NCBI RefSeq assembly: GCF_032773895.1
Contig: NZ_CP120416.1
Location: 4,307,001 to 4,371,000, forward strand
Direction: 5' to 3'
Origin: Teredinibacter sp. KSP-S5-2
Lineage (GTDB): Bacteria > Pseudomonadota > Gammaproteobacteria > Pseudomonadales > Cellvibrionaceae
Length of the DNA: 64,000 bases
Part shown: positions 9,340 to 17,720 of the stretch, piece by piece
How positions within the stretch are numbered: position 1 is the first letter of the stretch
Layout of the letters: each line of letters opens with the position of its first letter
Notes under the pieces: model-generated
What the model was told of the DNA's origin: nothing
The model's input: only the letters and a program-made list of their open reading frames with translations
Database searches by the model: none
Position numbers and translations under genes: made by a program

Positions 9340-11997
9340 CTACTGCGACTTAACCGCCAGGTCATAGAAAAGAATGGTTTCAAAATGGCTCATTGACGGA
9401 TCCAGATCCGGGCAATGCAAGTACAGGGTAAGCTCCCAATACCCGTCACGGTTTTCCAGTACAGCATTGTCGATTATTTCCTGAAAAAAAGTGTCCGTAG
9501 AAACGTGTGTAATTCCCGACAAAGGTTGCACGGTAACACTGGCATGTAATGCTCCCTGCTCAGGCTCAGCGGCGTAAATTAAAGCTTTGTTCACGTTTGT
9601 GATCGCAGTACTAAAAAGCGGTTTGAGAATACGAAACCGACCTGTTGACGATGAAGAATCGATCATATCGGTCAATGTCGCAGTCCAATAACCATTTCGC
9701 TCATTTCGATACCACATTACTCGGGTAGCTTTAAGCCCATCCAACATCAAAAGTGAACCAGGCTTATTCTTCGCCTTTTTGACAAAACCGGCCGTTGTCT
9801 CCGGAATAGAATCCAAATGATAAGCAAAAAACAGGTGACGCTTCTGGAAGCTGGAAAAGTGGTCTTTACTGCGCGCGGTAACAAAATGTTCCCCAGGCGG
9901 CACCAAATACGCCTCACCAGGAGAAAAAGACACATCCAATTCCTCAAGTTTATCAAAATTCAATACCGCATTTTGTTGACGTTGCAGGTTATTTTCCAGA
10001 GGAATACGCATGAGTACAGGTTCACGGTTGTTTACATCAAACTTGTAATAGTTTAAGTCTCCAACACCATATTGATTAGCATCCTTCGCGTAGTAAATAT
10101 TTTCTTTGCTACTGTACTCCAGCTTCTTTGCTCCGATTCGACCCAGCAATGCTTCTTTTCCGTAAGCATCCACTATCGCCAGGGCAAATACAATAATCGA
10201 AAGACCAATCAGCAACAGATTGGTCATCAAGGGCAAACCAGTTAAAGTCAATGAACGACTGCTTTCTCCTTGCAACGAATGCGCCTCGATTGACATATTG
10301 GACGCAAAGTAAATGATGGAGTAAATTGCGCTGATCACACCCGCAAGAACCACAAAAAAGAAAAAGTATTGATCATCCTGATGATGATTAGACAAATAGT
10401 GCCCGAGATAAAAGGCACAATAAAAAATAACAAGACCGCCAAGAAACGTTTTTCCTCGAATTATTTCCCTGTGGCTCCAGTCCATTTTATTCGAAGCATG
10501 AAATATCAAAGGCACAATAAGCCATAACAACAGCAGACCCGTAATGGAATAGGCAACCGCATAATGCTCAACATCCCTGGCAAGTAACACACTGGCCAAA
10601 ACCAATACCAGCAATATTGTTTTATAGGGTGTATTGTGCAAAACATACTTGTACCACGATGAACAGCTCAGCAAAGCATGCCTGACGAATGTCGTTTTGG
10701 ATATCGATTTTCCCCAACTCAATCCGACAACCACAATCAAAAAGGAGACTAGCCCTACACACATCAAATAAAGCGGTCCACTCACGTCCGTATTGGCAAT
10801 AAAAATATTTTTAACCAGAAGCGATAAAAAAGCTCCGGTCGTGGCTAACCAGCCCAGCGCAGCAGACAAACCGATAAGACGCCCCTGATTAGACCAGTCC
10901 AATAAACTTAACCTGGCCCCCATTAAGCGGCGCTTATGCCATCGCAAGCGGGCTTTTCGCCTGACTACGCGACGAACACAACTTAAGTCGATATTACACG
11001 CTTGAAATACAGCGATAATATCCAGAGCTCGCTCTTCACGAGTGGACGAGTTTAGAATATTTTTCGGACGGTATGCCAACCAACGATAAAACAGATCAAA
11101 CGTACGCGTGCTAAAAGGCAATAAGCCAAAGCGCACTTTTTGCGTATCCTGTTTAATTTTTTCTATGTGGATATTCCGATAATATTTCGCCAAACCATAA
11201 GCACATAATATCCGCACCTTGGGGTACGCGTCCGACATGGCACAACGATATAAAAGATCACCAATTTCACGCTGGCGAAACTTAAATGCATCCAACCGAC
11301 TCAGGCCATATGCCGCGCCCAGGCGTAAACGCATATCATCGGAATGAATAAACTGCTCAATAGTCCGGTAGGTTTTATCCAGACCATAATATTTCGCTAT
11401 ATACTTCAACGCCTGACTCTTGCGATATAAAGCGCTTTCCAATAAAAAACGGATCGAAATCTCTTGCAGAGGCAATATATCCAAAAAAACCAGAATCGAC
11501 TTTTCTAATTGATTTCTGGTCAAATAAATAGATGTATTTTTCTGCCAGGAATCCGGCTTGCCCGCTGGATGAGTCAGATTCTCAGCATAGAGGTAAGCTC
11601 TGACATCGGAGTGTTTTTCCAGAAGATTCAATAACGCATCAGCCAACTCGCCATTCGCCAGCTGAAAATGGGTTAATTTATCACGGGTTAAAAAGGAAGG
11701 TGCTCTACGAATTAGCCCCACCTTACCCAAATATTTAAGCGCCAGAACTTTTTCCTTTTCTGTTGCCTTATTGCATATCTTAGTCAGGTTAGGCAAACCA
11801 CCTTGACGCTTTGCCACTTTTCTTAACGCTATATCAGCGAGCACCGCCAATGTAACTATTTTTTGGCGGCGCTTAAACCGGGACGAAATATCCTCAAGAA
11901 CGCGCCGCATTTTTCGTTTAATCGCGGCACGTTTATCCGGCCCTTTGTCAATGGCAACCGATTGAGAGCGTACTGGATGCAACGTAGAAGTCGTCAT
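9340..11997 (-). CDS. HEAT-like helical N terminus plus seven-TM membrane protein, unknown function
   Basis: An 885-residue protein I cannot assign. The first ~370 residues are basic and alpha-helical, with segments such as RLRLGAAYGLSRL and PKVRILCAYGLAKYY that look like HEAT-type repeats, so they probably form a cytoplasmic solenoid. About seven hydrophobic helices follow (roughly residues 370-620). The last ~260 residues are soluble, predicted beta-rich and probably periplasmic. The architecture suggests a membrane scaffold or sensor linking a cytoplasmic partner to the envelope; no catalytic motif is visible. It sits 45 bp after the OprP-like porin gene and upstream of polB, all on the minus strand, so co-transcription with the porin is likely. 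Confidence 0.65.
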   Translation of the reverse strand: MTTSTLHPVRSQSVAIDKGPDKRAAIKRKMRRVLEDISSRFKRRQKIVTLAVLADIALRKVAKRQGGLPNLTKICNKATEKEKVLALKYLGKVGLIRRAPSFLTRDKLTHFQLANGELADALLNLLEKHSDVRAYLYAENLTHPAGKPDSWQKNTSIYLTRNQLEKSILVFLDILPLQEISIRFLLESALYRKSQALKYIAKYYGLDKTYRTIEQFIHSDDMRLRLGAAYGLSRLDAFKFRQREIGDLLYRCAMSDAYPKVRILCAYGLAKYYRNIHIEKIKQDTQKVRFGLLPFSTRTFDLFYRWLAYRPKNILNSSTREERALDIIAVFQACNIDLSCVRRVVRRKARLRWHKRRLMGARLSLLDWSNQGRLIGLSAALGWLATTGAFLSLLVKNIFIANTDVSGPLYLMCVGLVSFLIVVVGLSWGKSISKTTFVRHALLSCSSWYKYVLHNTPYKTILLVLVLASVLLARDVEHYAVAYSITGLLLLWLIVPLIFHASNKMDWSHREIIRGKTFLGGLVIFYCAFYLGHYLSNHHQDDQYFFFFVVLAGVISAIYSIIYFASNMSIEAHSLQGESSRSLTLTGLPLMTNLLLIGLSIIVFALAIVDAYGKEALLGRIGAKKLEYSSKENIYYAKDANQYGVGDLNYYKFDVNNREPVLMRIPLENNLQRQQNAVLNFDKLEELDVSFSPGEAYLVPPGEHFVTARSKDHFSSFQKRHLFFAYHLDSIPETTAGFVKKAKNKPGSLLMLDGLKATRVMWYRNERNGYWTATLTDMIDSSSSTGRFRILKPLFSTAITNVNKALIYAAEPEQGALHASVTVQPLSGITHVSTDTFFQEIIDNAVLENRDGYWELTLYLHCPDLDPSMSHFETILFYDLAVKSQ

Positions 11998-12042
11998 GTC
12001 GAGCTCTTAATGTCAGATCGGGGCGTCATTGCGAAGCATTCC

Positions 12043-13353
12043 TTAAAATGAATACTGGACACGGAAGGTATAAGCAGAGCCATCGTCATATTCGCCGATT
12101 AATTCTTCAGCCCCAGGCCCTTCAACTTCAGACTCAATGTAATTCAGCATAAACTTGAGCTTTTTACTGTAATGATAATTCGCTCCGATTGTATTGGCTG
12201 TCACCTTGGTACCCTGCGTCTCACTTGTTGCATCAAATTCGCTGGCACGCAGTAGAACTTCCCAGGCACCGTATTTCGATTTGGGCTTAGGTGCAGTCAC
12301 AATAGCGGAATTCGGTTTATATGAAGCTTTTTCTCCCGTTAAAAAATACCCCAAACCAACATAACCACCTTCATAAACGTTATCGTTTATCGGGTCTACG
12401 GCCGTCACATCCCGTTCAGCATATTCAGCCTGCATATAAACCGGCCCTATTCCCGCGGCTATTTCATACCCCGTCTGCACCAGCTTATTAATTTCAAAAC
12501 GGCTACCACCAGCGGCATAATCAACCAATCGAACATTGGTATCTCTCACCTCTGCCCTGTCGCGTAAATACATACGCATTCCATCGTCGTATTCACGATG
12601 GGAGTTCCACACACCAAAATGAAGATATTGACCATTTTTGCTTAACGGCGCCCAGGTAAATCTGGAGGTATATGCCGTTACCATTTTATCGCTGTCTTTT
12701 TCGTTACCAGTGGAACCGAAACCACGCCCTTTATAGGCGCCCAGCGCATAACGCAAACCGGTCGGTTTTATGTACTGATTAATTCCCACCCCCCAATTAA
12801 AATAGGGCGACATAACGTTGGCCATCATAGAGCGCGAAATGGTATTAATACTCGAACTGGAGGACAGGGCTTCCAAACTAATGTCTTCGCGAATTTTACC
12901 AATATCGATATTCGGCCCATTTTTGAAACCGCTATAGCGAAGCCGGGCCATAATCAACTCGGACTGAAAATCCTCATCATTGGAAAAATCCAATAAGACA
13001 TAATATTTCCAATCTTTATGCTTATCGCCAATACCAACCCTAAGCCTTCTTAAAAAAGTATCGTGAATCTGTTCACCTTCACCACTGGCATTGTAAGCAC
13101 CATCAAAGACATCCACATCCTGCTGAAATAAACCGTGGACCTTGGGCAGCTTCTTATAATCTTTATTGGTTTTGGTTTCCTGTTTATTCACCTTCTTTTT
13201 CAGCTTCTTAAGGTCCTTCTTTAGTTTTTCGATTTCCTTTTGCATCTGCTTGCTCGAAGCATCCGGGTACACATTTGAACATGTCACAACCAACACACAG
13301 CCGAGACAAAGTCGCAACAACCATTTACAGGTTAGAAAATTTACTCGAGACAT
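12043..13353 (-). CDS. OprP/OprO-type outer-membrane porin with N-terminal coiled coil
   Basis: A 436-residue protein counted from the ATG at 13353; the in-frame 13386 start would put a polar stretch before the signal peptide. A signal peptide of about 30 residues is followed by a Lys/Glu-rich heptad segment (IEKLKKDLKKLKKKVNKQ), expected to form a periplasmic trimeric coiled coil. The rest resembles the phosphate-selective porin O/P family: an early RRLRVGIGDKHKDWKYYVLLDF strand, an alternating beta pattern, and a terminal aromatic (VQYSF) required for outer-membrane insertion. The substrate is probably an anion, possibly phosphate or pyrophosphate, by family only. No Pho-box-like sequence was found upstream. 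Confidence 0.85.
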   Translation of the reverse strand: MSRVNFLTCKWLLRLCLGCVLVVTCSNVYPDASSKQMQKEIEKLKKDLKKLKKKVNKQETKTNKDYKKLPKVHGLFQQDVDVFDGAYNASGEGEQIHDTFLRRLRVGIGDKHKDWKYYVLLDFSNDEDFQSELIMARLRYSGFKNGPNIDIGKIREDISLEALSSSSSINTISRSMMANVMSPYFNWGVGINQYIKPTGLRYALGAYKGRGFGSTGNEKDSDKMVTAYTSRFTWAPLSKNGQYLHFGVWNSHREYDDGMRMYLRDRAEVRDTNVRLVDYAAGGSRFEINKLVQTGYEIAAGIGPVYMQAEYAERDVTAVDPINDNVYEGGYVGLGYFLTGEKASYKPNSAIVTAPKPKSKYGAWEVLLRASEFDATSETQGTKVTANTIGANYHYSKKLKFMLNYIESEVEGPGAEELIGEYDDGSAYTFRVQYSF

Positions 13354-13762
13354 TTTTATTCCATTTTTTTTGGTATAAGTTCGCATTTCTAAAAAAACAC
13401 GTCCAGGGAGTATTCAATAACAAATAACTGCCAACACCGGCGAAAGCCACTATTCACTGCAATAGGGCTCGCCAATCAACTACAAATGCAAAAAAGATAA
13501 AAAGGACAGGTGATTTTTTATTTTTTGTATTACGCCAGAATCATACCGCATCAACTAATTTCCAGTGGACACCCCAAAACAAATTAATGTGACATTTGGA
13601 TTACAGAACACGCGATGGTTATCACAAATACAATATTTTTTAAAAAATGGATTTTTTTTATGCTAGCCTCCGTCTCGCTATTTGCTGGCAAAATAAAATT
13701 TTAAATAACCTACAGAAAAGATAAGCATTCTCACTCTAAAAGCACACCAAGGACTTGATACA
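13354..13762. other. divergent promoter region, porin operon / 545-residue gene
   Basis: About 400 bp between divergently transcribed genes. It is AT-rich with several A and T runs, especially around 13500-13530 and 13630-13660. Promoters for both directions must lie here, but no consensus boxes, operators or RNA structures could be assigned with confidence. Confidence 0.45.
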
Positions 13763-15400
13763 TTGCGCGCATATCTTCCTCTCATATTCATACTGTTGTT
13801 TACCTTCTCGCCTTTTTATAACAACGCATATGCCTATGAGACAGATCAGTATTCCACACTGTTCTATGAGCTGGACGACTCAACGGAGTCAATGGATAAA
13901 ATTGTTAACGACGCCATCGAACATGTGGTTCGAAACTGGAACAAAGAGCGCAACGATTATTCTCTACTCAGTCGTATCGCCGGTTTTTTTCATTCTCGCC
14001 AATTGGAAAAATGGGTGAATGAATCGCCGATAGTAGAATCGAGAAATGTGAAATCCGACAGTATTTTTAAAACTACCGGCTGGAAACACTCTTTTATTAT
14101 TCGCTGGAAAGGCCTTGCCGCCAGTTTTAGCCTCAATAACGTACAAATGGGCACCGATAAACTCAGCCACTTTTTTGGCGTTGGCTGGATTTATTGGAAA
14201 GTTAGCGAAAGGGAACACCAAGGTAAGCCGGAAGGCGAACGCAGAAGAGCCGCTATTGAAGAGGGCATTTTTACAGAACAGACGTATTGGGGCCGCTCAT
14301 CCACCAACATCTATTCCAACGCAGACCTTGTCGCCAACTGGGAGGGCTATCTATTTTATCGTAGCGTGCTGGAAGACAATATTGTTCCCGGTAAAAAAGC
14401 GATTATTCGCTGGGATGGCGACACGCCCATTATTCAACGAAAGTTTACATTTAGAGACCATGCCAATGATTTCTGGAGCGAAGCGCTCCTACCCAACGAC
14501 TTCGACCCATCATTGGCTGCCAGTGTAACCAATGTATTAATGACTTATTGTGAAAAACCTGAGTACCTAAAGCAGCCGGATCGCTGGGTATCGACGCAGC
14601 ACGATATCTATTGGAAACGCTATCTTATGCTGGGCTTAAAACCTGACGCACTGAAATTCAGGCTGGATGCTGTCTGCGCCCAGTATCAGGAAATGACCAC
14701 AAAGGAAAAACAAGCTTTTAAAGCGGAACAGCAAAAACGCGAACAAGCATTTAAGGAAGACACATCTGACGGCGATTTCCGATTATTGGATTTTATTCCA
14801 TTTGTGAAACAGAAAATTGGTCGAATGGACTCACCCGTACCAACCTGTAACAGCGACATTAAAAAAGCCAAAAATGAATTTCACCTTTCCCAGGAGTCCT
14901 TCCAGGCGCATAGCAACCAGGCACTGACTCTGGTAACCCAATACGGGCAGACCATACTCACCGCAAAGGAAAACGACGATACATTAGCGGCAAATTTTTA
15001 TAAGCAAGTATTTGGCAAATACAAACACAGCAAAATTAAAACCAAAAACCTGGATAACCTCACCTTACGCAGGCTCACCAAATACCGTAAATTCTCGACA
15101 GAAAAGGTAAAAACCATCGCCGAATATTCCAATTACGGCGAAGACCAAGTCAAAATCTGCCTGATCCATCCCATCCCATTTCAACAGTCCTCCCGTCCGG
15201 TCCGCTACGACTTTATTAAGAGCAGCAACTACTACTGCGCGTATATTGACAGGGCAAGGAAAACCGTTGAGACCACATATTTCTGGCGGGCCTATGACAA
15301 AGAGAAGAAACTGCGCTCTTCACTGGAAGGCTATTACGACTTTCTCGACGAGGAGGCTTATATCTATCGAATGATCCCGAAACACTGTAAATGGTACTAA
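13763..15400 (+). CDS. exported protein of unknown function
   Basis: A 545-residue protein beginning with a TTG codon; AAGGA lies 9 nt upstream and the signal peptide (cleavage near NAYA, residue 24) starts exactly there. The mature protein contains a conserved-looking segment QMGTDKLSHFFGVGW and, further on, SSTNIYSNADLVANWEGY. Several cysteines in the C-terminal half could form disulfides. The DKLSHFF...W pattern reminds me of uncharacterised exported proteins of marine Gammaproteobacteria, but I cannot name a Pfam family. It is monocistronic as far as can be seen, with about 290 bp to the next gene. Function unknown. Confidence 0.65.
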   Translation: MRAYLPLIFILLFTFSPFYNNAYAYETDQYSTLFYELDDSTESMDKIVNDAIEHVVRNWNKERNDYSLLSRIAGFFHSRQLEKWVNESPIVESRNVKSDSIFKTTGWKHSFIIRWKGLAASFSLNNVQMGTDKLSHFFGVGWIYWKVSEREHQGKPEGERRRAAIEEGIFTEQTYWGRSSTNIYSNADLVANWEGYLFYRSVLEDNIVPGKKAIIRWDGDTPIIQRKFTFRDHANDFWSEALLPNDFDPSLAASVTNVLMTYCEKPEYLKQPDRWVSTQHDIYWKRYLMLGLKPDALKFRLDAVCAQYQEMTTKEKQAFKAEQQKREQAFKEDTSDGDFRLLDFIPFVKQKIGRMDSPVPTCNSDIKKAKNEFHLSQESFQAHSNQALTLVTQYGQTILTAKENDDTLAANFYKQVFGKYKHSKIKTKNLDNLTLRRLTKYRKFSTEKVKTIAEYSNYGEDQVKICLIHPIPFQQSSRPVRYDFIKSSNYYCAYIDRARKTVETTYFWRAYDKEKKLRSSLEGYYDFLDEEAYIYRMIPKHCKWY

Positions 15401-15490
15401 GCACCGCCCCCTTACAAACCCCATCCTTTTTAGCATTCACTCAGGATTCCGGAGTAGAGTGCCTTGCTGTTTTCATCTATTACGCCCAGT

Positions 15491-15517
15491 GTAAGCAAGC
15501 GCTTACTTTCTTATAAT
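15491..15517 (+). promoter_or_regulatory. candidate promoter with inverted repeat
   Basis: The inverted repeat GTAAGC-AAGC-GCTTAC (15491-15506) is followed five bases later by a perfect TATAAT (15512-15517). The palindrome therefore occupies the -35/-10 spacer. This is a usual place for a repressor site, and the next gene is a TetR regulator 170 bp downstream. The -35 hexamer is poor. Confidence 0.4.
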
Positions 15518-15648
15518 TGCTTGACACTAGGGCATATTATGCTCCGGTATCGCCATTCCACCAAAACCGACTATATATTATGTATCCAACAATGTTTAAC
15601 CACTTATCGCAAAAAAGCGTTAGCTAGCTTGCCATTTCCTAATCGGTC

Positions 15649-15671
15649 GATTAAATTAATCTAACGATTAA
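15649..15671 (+). promoter_or_regulatory. three-half-site palindromic operator candidate before the tetR-type gene
   Basis: Half-sites GATTAA, TTAATC and GATTAA alternate in orientation at 15649, 15656 and 15666, giving two overlapping palindromes. They end 16 bp before the ATG of the TetR-family gene. A dimeric repressor bound here would block transcription or translation start of its own operon. Seen directly; the binding is inferred. Confidence 0.45.
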
Positions 15672-15687
15672 CTAATTAGAGCCGATC

Positions 15688-16356
15688 ATGTCTAATCCCA
15701 TCTCCTCCCGAGGCCGCCCCAAAGACACTGAACGCGAAGAGAAAGCCAGGCAGTCCCTGCTCAACGTCACTCAGGAACTCCTCAAACATAAACCCTATTC
15801 CGAGATATCGATTCGGGAAATCGCTGGTAAAGCGGAACTGAATTCCGCGATGATCAGTTATTACTTTGGTGGTAAGGAAGGCTTGTTTTTTCATCTTATT
15901 GAACGGGGAATTGGCGATGAAGCCTTCGGCAAGCTGGATTCGTTTACCACTGACGACACTGTACCCGCCATCGAAAAACTGTACTTCCTGATTGAAACCT
16001 TCGTTGGCTTACACCAAAACCACCCCTGGCTTTCCCGGTTAGTCATCGACCAGATCATCCTGAAAAAAGGCAAGTTACGGGATTTGTTTATTAAAAATAT
16101 TGTAGAGCGTAACAATAAACTGGTTATTCATATTATTGATGAACTCAAAGCATCCGGTTTTTTCCGTGAAGACTTAAGTACTGAGTACGCACGCACATCA
16201 CTTATCAGCTTGATGGCCTTTCCGTTTATCGCCGCCCCGATGCTAAAGGAAGCTGTTGGTGTAGACCCCTATAAAGAGGAGCGCAAACAATGGGCCCAAC
16301 ACACCTTCAAGCTATTTATTCAAGGTTGTCAAAATTCATCAGGAGGTATCCTGTGA
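15688..16356 (+). CDS. TetR-family transcriptional regulator of the RND operon
   Basis: A 222-residue regulator. Residues 23-70 form the TetR DNA-binding domain, with the conserved ISIREIAGKAELNSAMISYYFGGKEGLF helix-turn-helix. The C-terminal helices would bind ligand and dimerise; they are not specific enough to name an inducer. The stop TGA overlaps the GTG start of the adaptor gene (GTGA), so it is translationally coupled to the pump it presumably represses. Two palindromic candidate operators lie upstream (15491-15506 and 15649-15671), consistent with autoregulation. Confidence 0.92.
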   Translation: MSNPISSRGRPKDTEREEKARQSLLNVTQELLKHKPYSEISIREIAGKAELNSAMISYYFGGKEGLFFHLIERGIGDEAFGKLDSFTTDDTVPAIEKLYFLIETFVGLHQNHPWLSRLVIDQIILKKGKLRDLFIKNIVERNNKLVIHIIDELKASGFFREDLSTEYARTSLISLMAFPFIAAPMLKEAVGVDPYKEERKQWAQHTFKLFIQGCQNSSGGIL

Positions 16357-17720
16357 AAGATTTCTTCAGACACCGGTATAGCCTGCCTATTATTGTTATT
16401 AGTGCCCTACTATTGGTGATTATTGCGGTAAAGCTCAAACCCGACCTGAAACACAATCCCGACCAAATGCCCGCCCGCCTGGTTGAATTTATTTACGCAC
16501 AACATATTCCACACAGGGCAAAAGCCACCGCTTATGGTGAAGTAAAACCAACCACCTTGCTGCAAGCCAATGCGGAAGTATCCGGCAAAATTGTGTACCT
16601 GCACCCCCAGTTAAAAGCCGGGTCGGTTTTACCGAAAGACACACTGGTGTTAAAAATCGACCAGACAAATTATCAGTTGGCGCTGGCACAAGCCAAAGCC
16701 GACCTCGCAGCCAACAAAGCGGCGTTAAGCGAGCTGGAAATTCAACAGCAAAACACCACCACATCCCTGAAAATTGCGCAACGCCGTCTAAACCTGGGCG
16801 AAAAGGAACTCAAGCGTAAAAAGAACCTGTTAACACAAGGCTCCATCTCTCAATCCAGTGTGGATAACGAAGAAAAAAATCTATTGGGTTTACGACAAGA
16901 AGTGCAAAACCTCAAGACCCAACTTGCGGTGCTACCAGCAAAACAGGAAGTGGCTCTGGCTAAAATTGCGGCCAGCCAAGCACAGATTCGCGAACGGCAA
17001 CAAAATATTTTACGCACCGAACAGCGCCTGCCATTCGATTCCCGAATAGGGAAAGTTTTGGTTGAGGAGGAAGAATACGTTTCACCCGGTACACCATTAT
17101 TCCAAGCCTCGGATATGGCGCAGGTGGAAATTAACGCGCAATTACCGCTATTACATGCTCGACCACTTATCCTTGGCATTGACCAAATTAAACACGCCTG
17201 GGATGACGCCAGACAATCGCAATCCTTTATCGACAATATTCATCTGGAGGCAAAAGTCACCATGGTCGGCGGCCCACCTGAAGCGCACTGGCCGGCCAGA
17301 TTGGTGCGCGTAGGTGAATCACTCGACCCTATTAGTCGAACCGTTTCATTTGTGGTCGCGGTCGACAAGCCTTATGAGAAAATTATTCCCGGTAAACGCC
17401 CGCCTTTGCTTTCGGGCATTTACACACAGGTTGAATTATTGGCTCAACCTCAACTCAGACTGGTTATTCCACGTAAGGCAATACATCAAAATAAAGTGTA
17501 TTTGGTGAACGCAGAAAATGAACTGGAAATTCGCCCTGTCACACTGGCATTTACTCAAGGAGAGTTAGCCATTATTGAACATGGGCTAACAGAAAATGAA
17601 AAAGTCATTATCAATGACTTAATTCCCGCTGTCGCCAACATTCCCCTTAAACCAATTCATAAACAAGACTATCAGAACAGCATCCAACAACAGGCGGCAA
17701 CCGGGGAGACAACGAAATGA
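16353..17720 (+). CDS. RND efflux periplasmic adaptor (membrane fusion protein)
   Basis: A 455-residue HlyD/AcrA-type adaptor. The GTG at 16353 is chosen because AGGAGG lies 6 nt upstream and it overlaps the stop of the TetR gene. One N-terminal transmembrane helix (residues about 9-25) anchors it. A half lipoyl domain (EVSGKIVYLHPQLKAGSVL) is followed by a long coiled-coil hairpin rich in Gln/Lys/Leu and by LPFDSRIGKVLVEEEEYVSPGTPLF, the second lipoyl half. Beta-barrel and membrane-proximal domains follow. It would link the inner-membrane pump encoded next to an outer-membrane channel, which is not encoded here. The stop overlaps the ATG of the pump gene (ATGA). Confidence 0.93.
   Translation: MKDFFRHRYSLPIIVISALLLVIIAVKLKPDLKHNPDQMPARLVEFIYAQHIPHRAKATAYGEVKPTTLLQANAEVSGKIVYLHPQLKAGSVLPKDTLVLKIDQTNYQLALAQAKADLAANKAALSELEIQQQNTTTSLKIAQRRLNLGEKELKRKKNLLTQGSISQSSVDNEEKNLLGLRQEVQNLKTQLAVLPAKQEVALAKIAASQAQIRERQQNILRTEQRLPFDSRIGKVLVEEEEYVSPGTPLFQASDMAQVEINAQLPLLHARPLILGIDQIKHAWDDARQSQSFIDNIHLEAKVTMVGGPPEAHWPARLVRVGESLDPISRTVSFVVAVDKPYEKIIPGKRPPLLSGIYTQVELLAQPQLRLVIPRKAIHQNKVYLVNAENELEIRPVTLAFTQGELAIIEHGLTENEKVIINDLIPAVANIPLKPIHKQDYQNSIQQQAATGETTK

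Noticed and set aside
13354-13762. Pho-box upstream of the OprP-like porin
   Set aside because: Searched by eye for CTGTCAT-type direct repeats; none found, so phosphate control is not claimed.
15521-15526. TTGACA as a -35 box before the TetR gene
   Set aside because: No -10-like hexamer at 16-18 bp; the nearest TATTAT is only 8 bp away. The TATAAT at 15512 is a better candidate.
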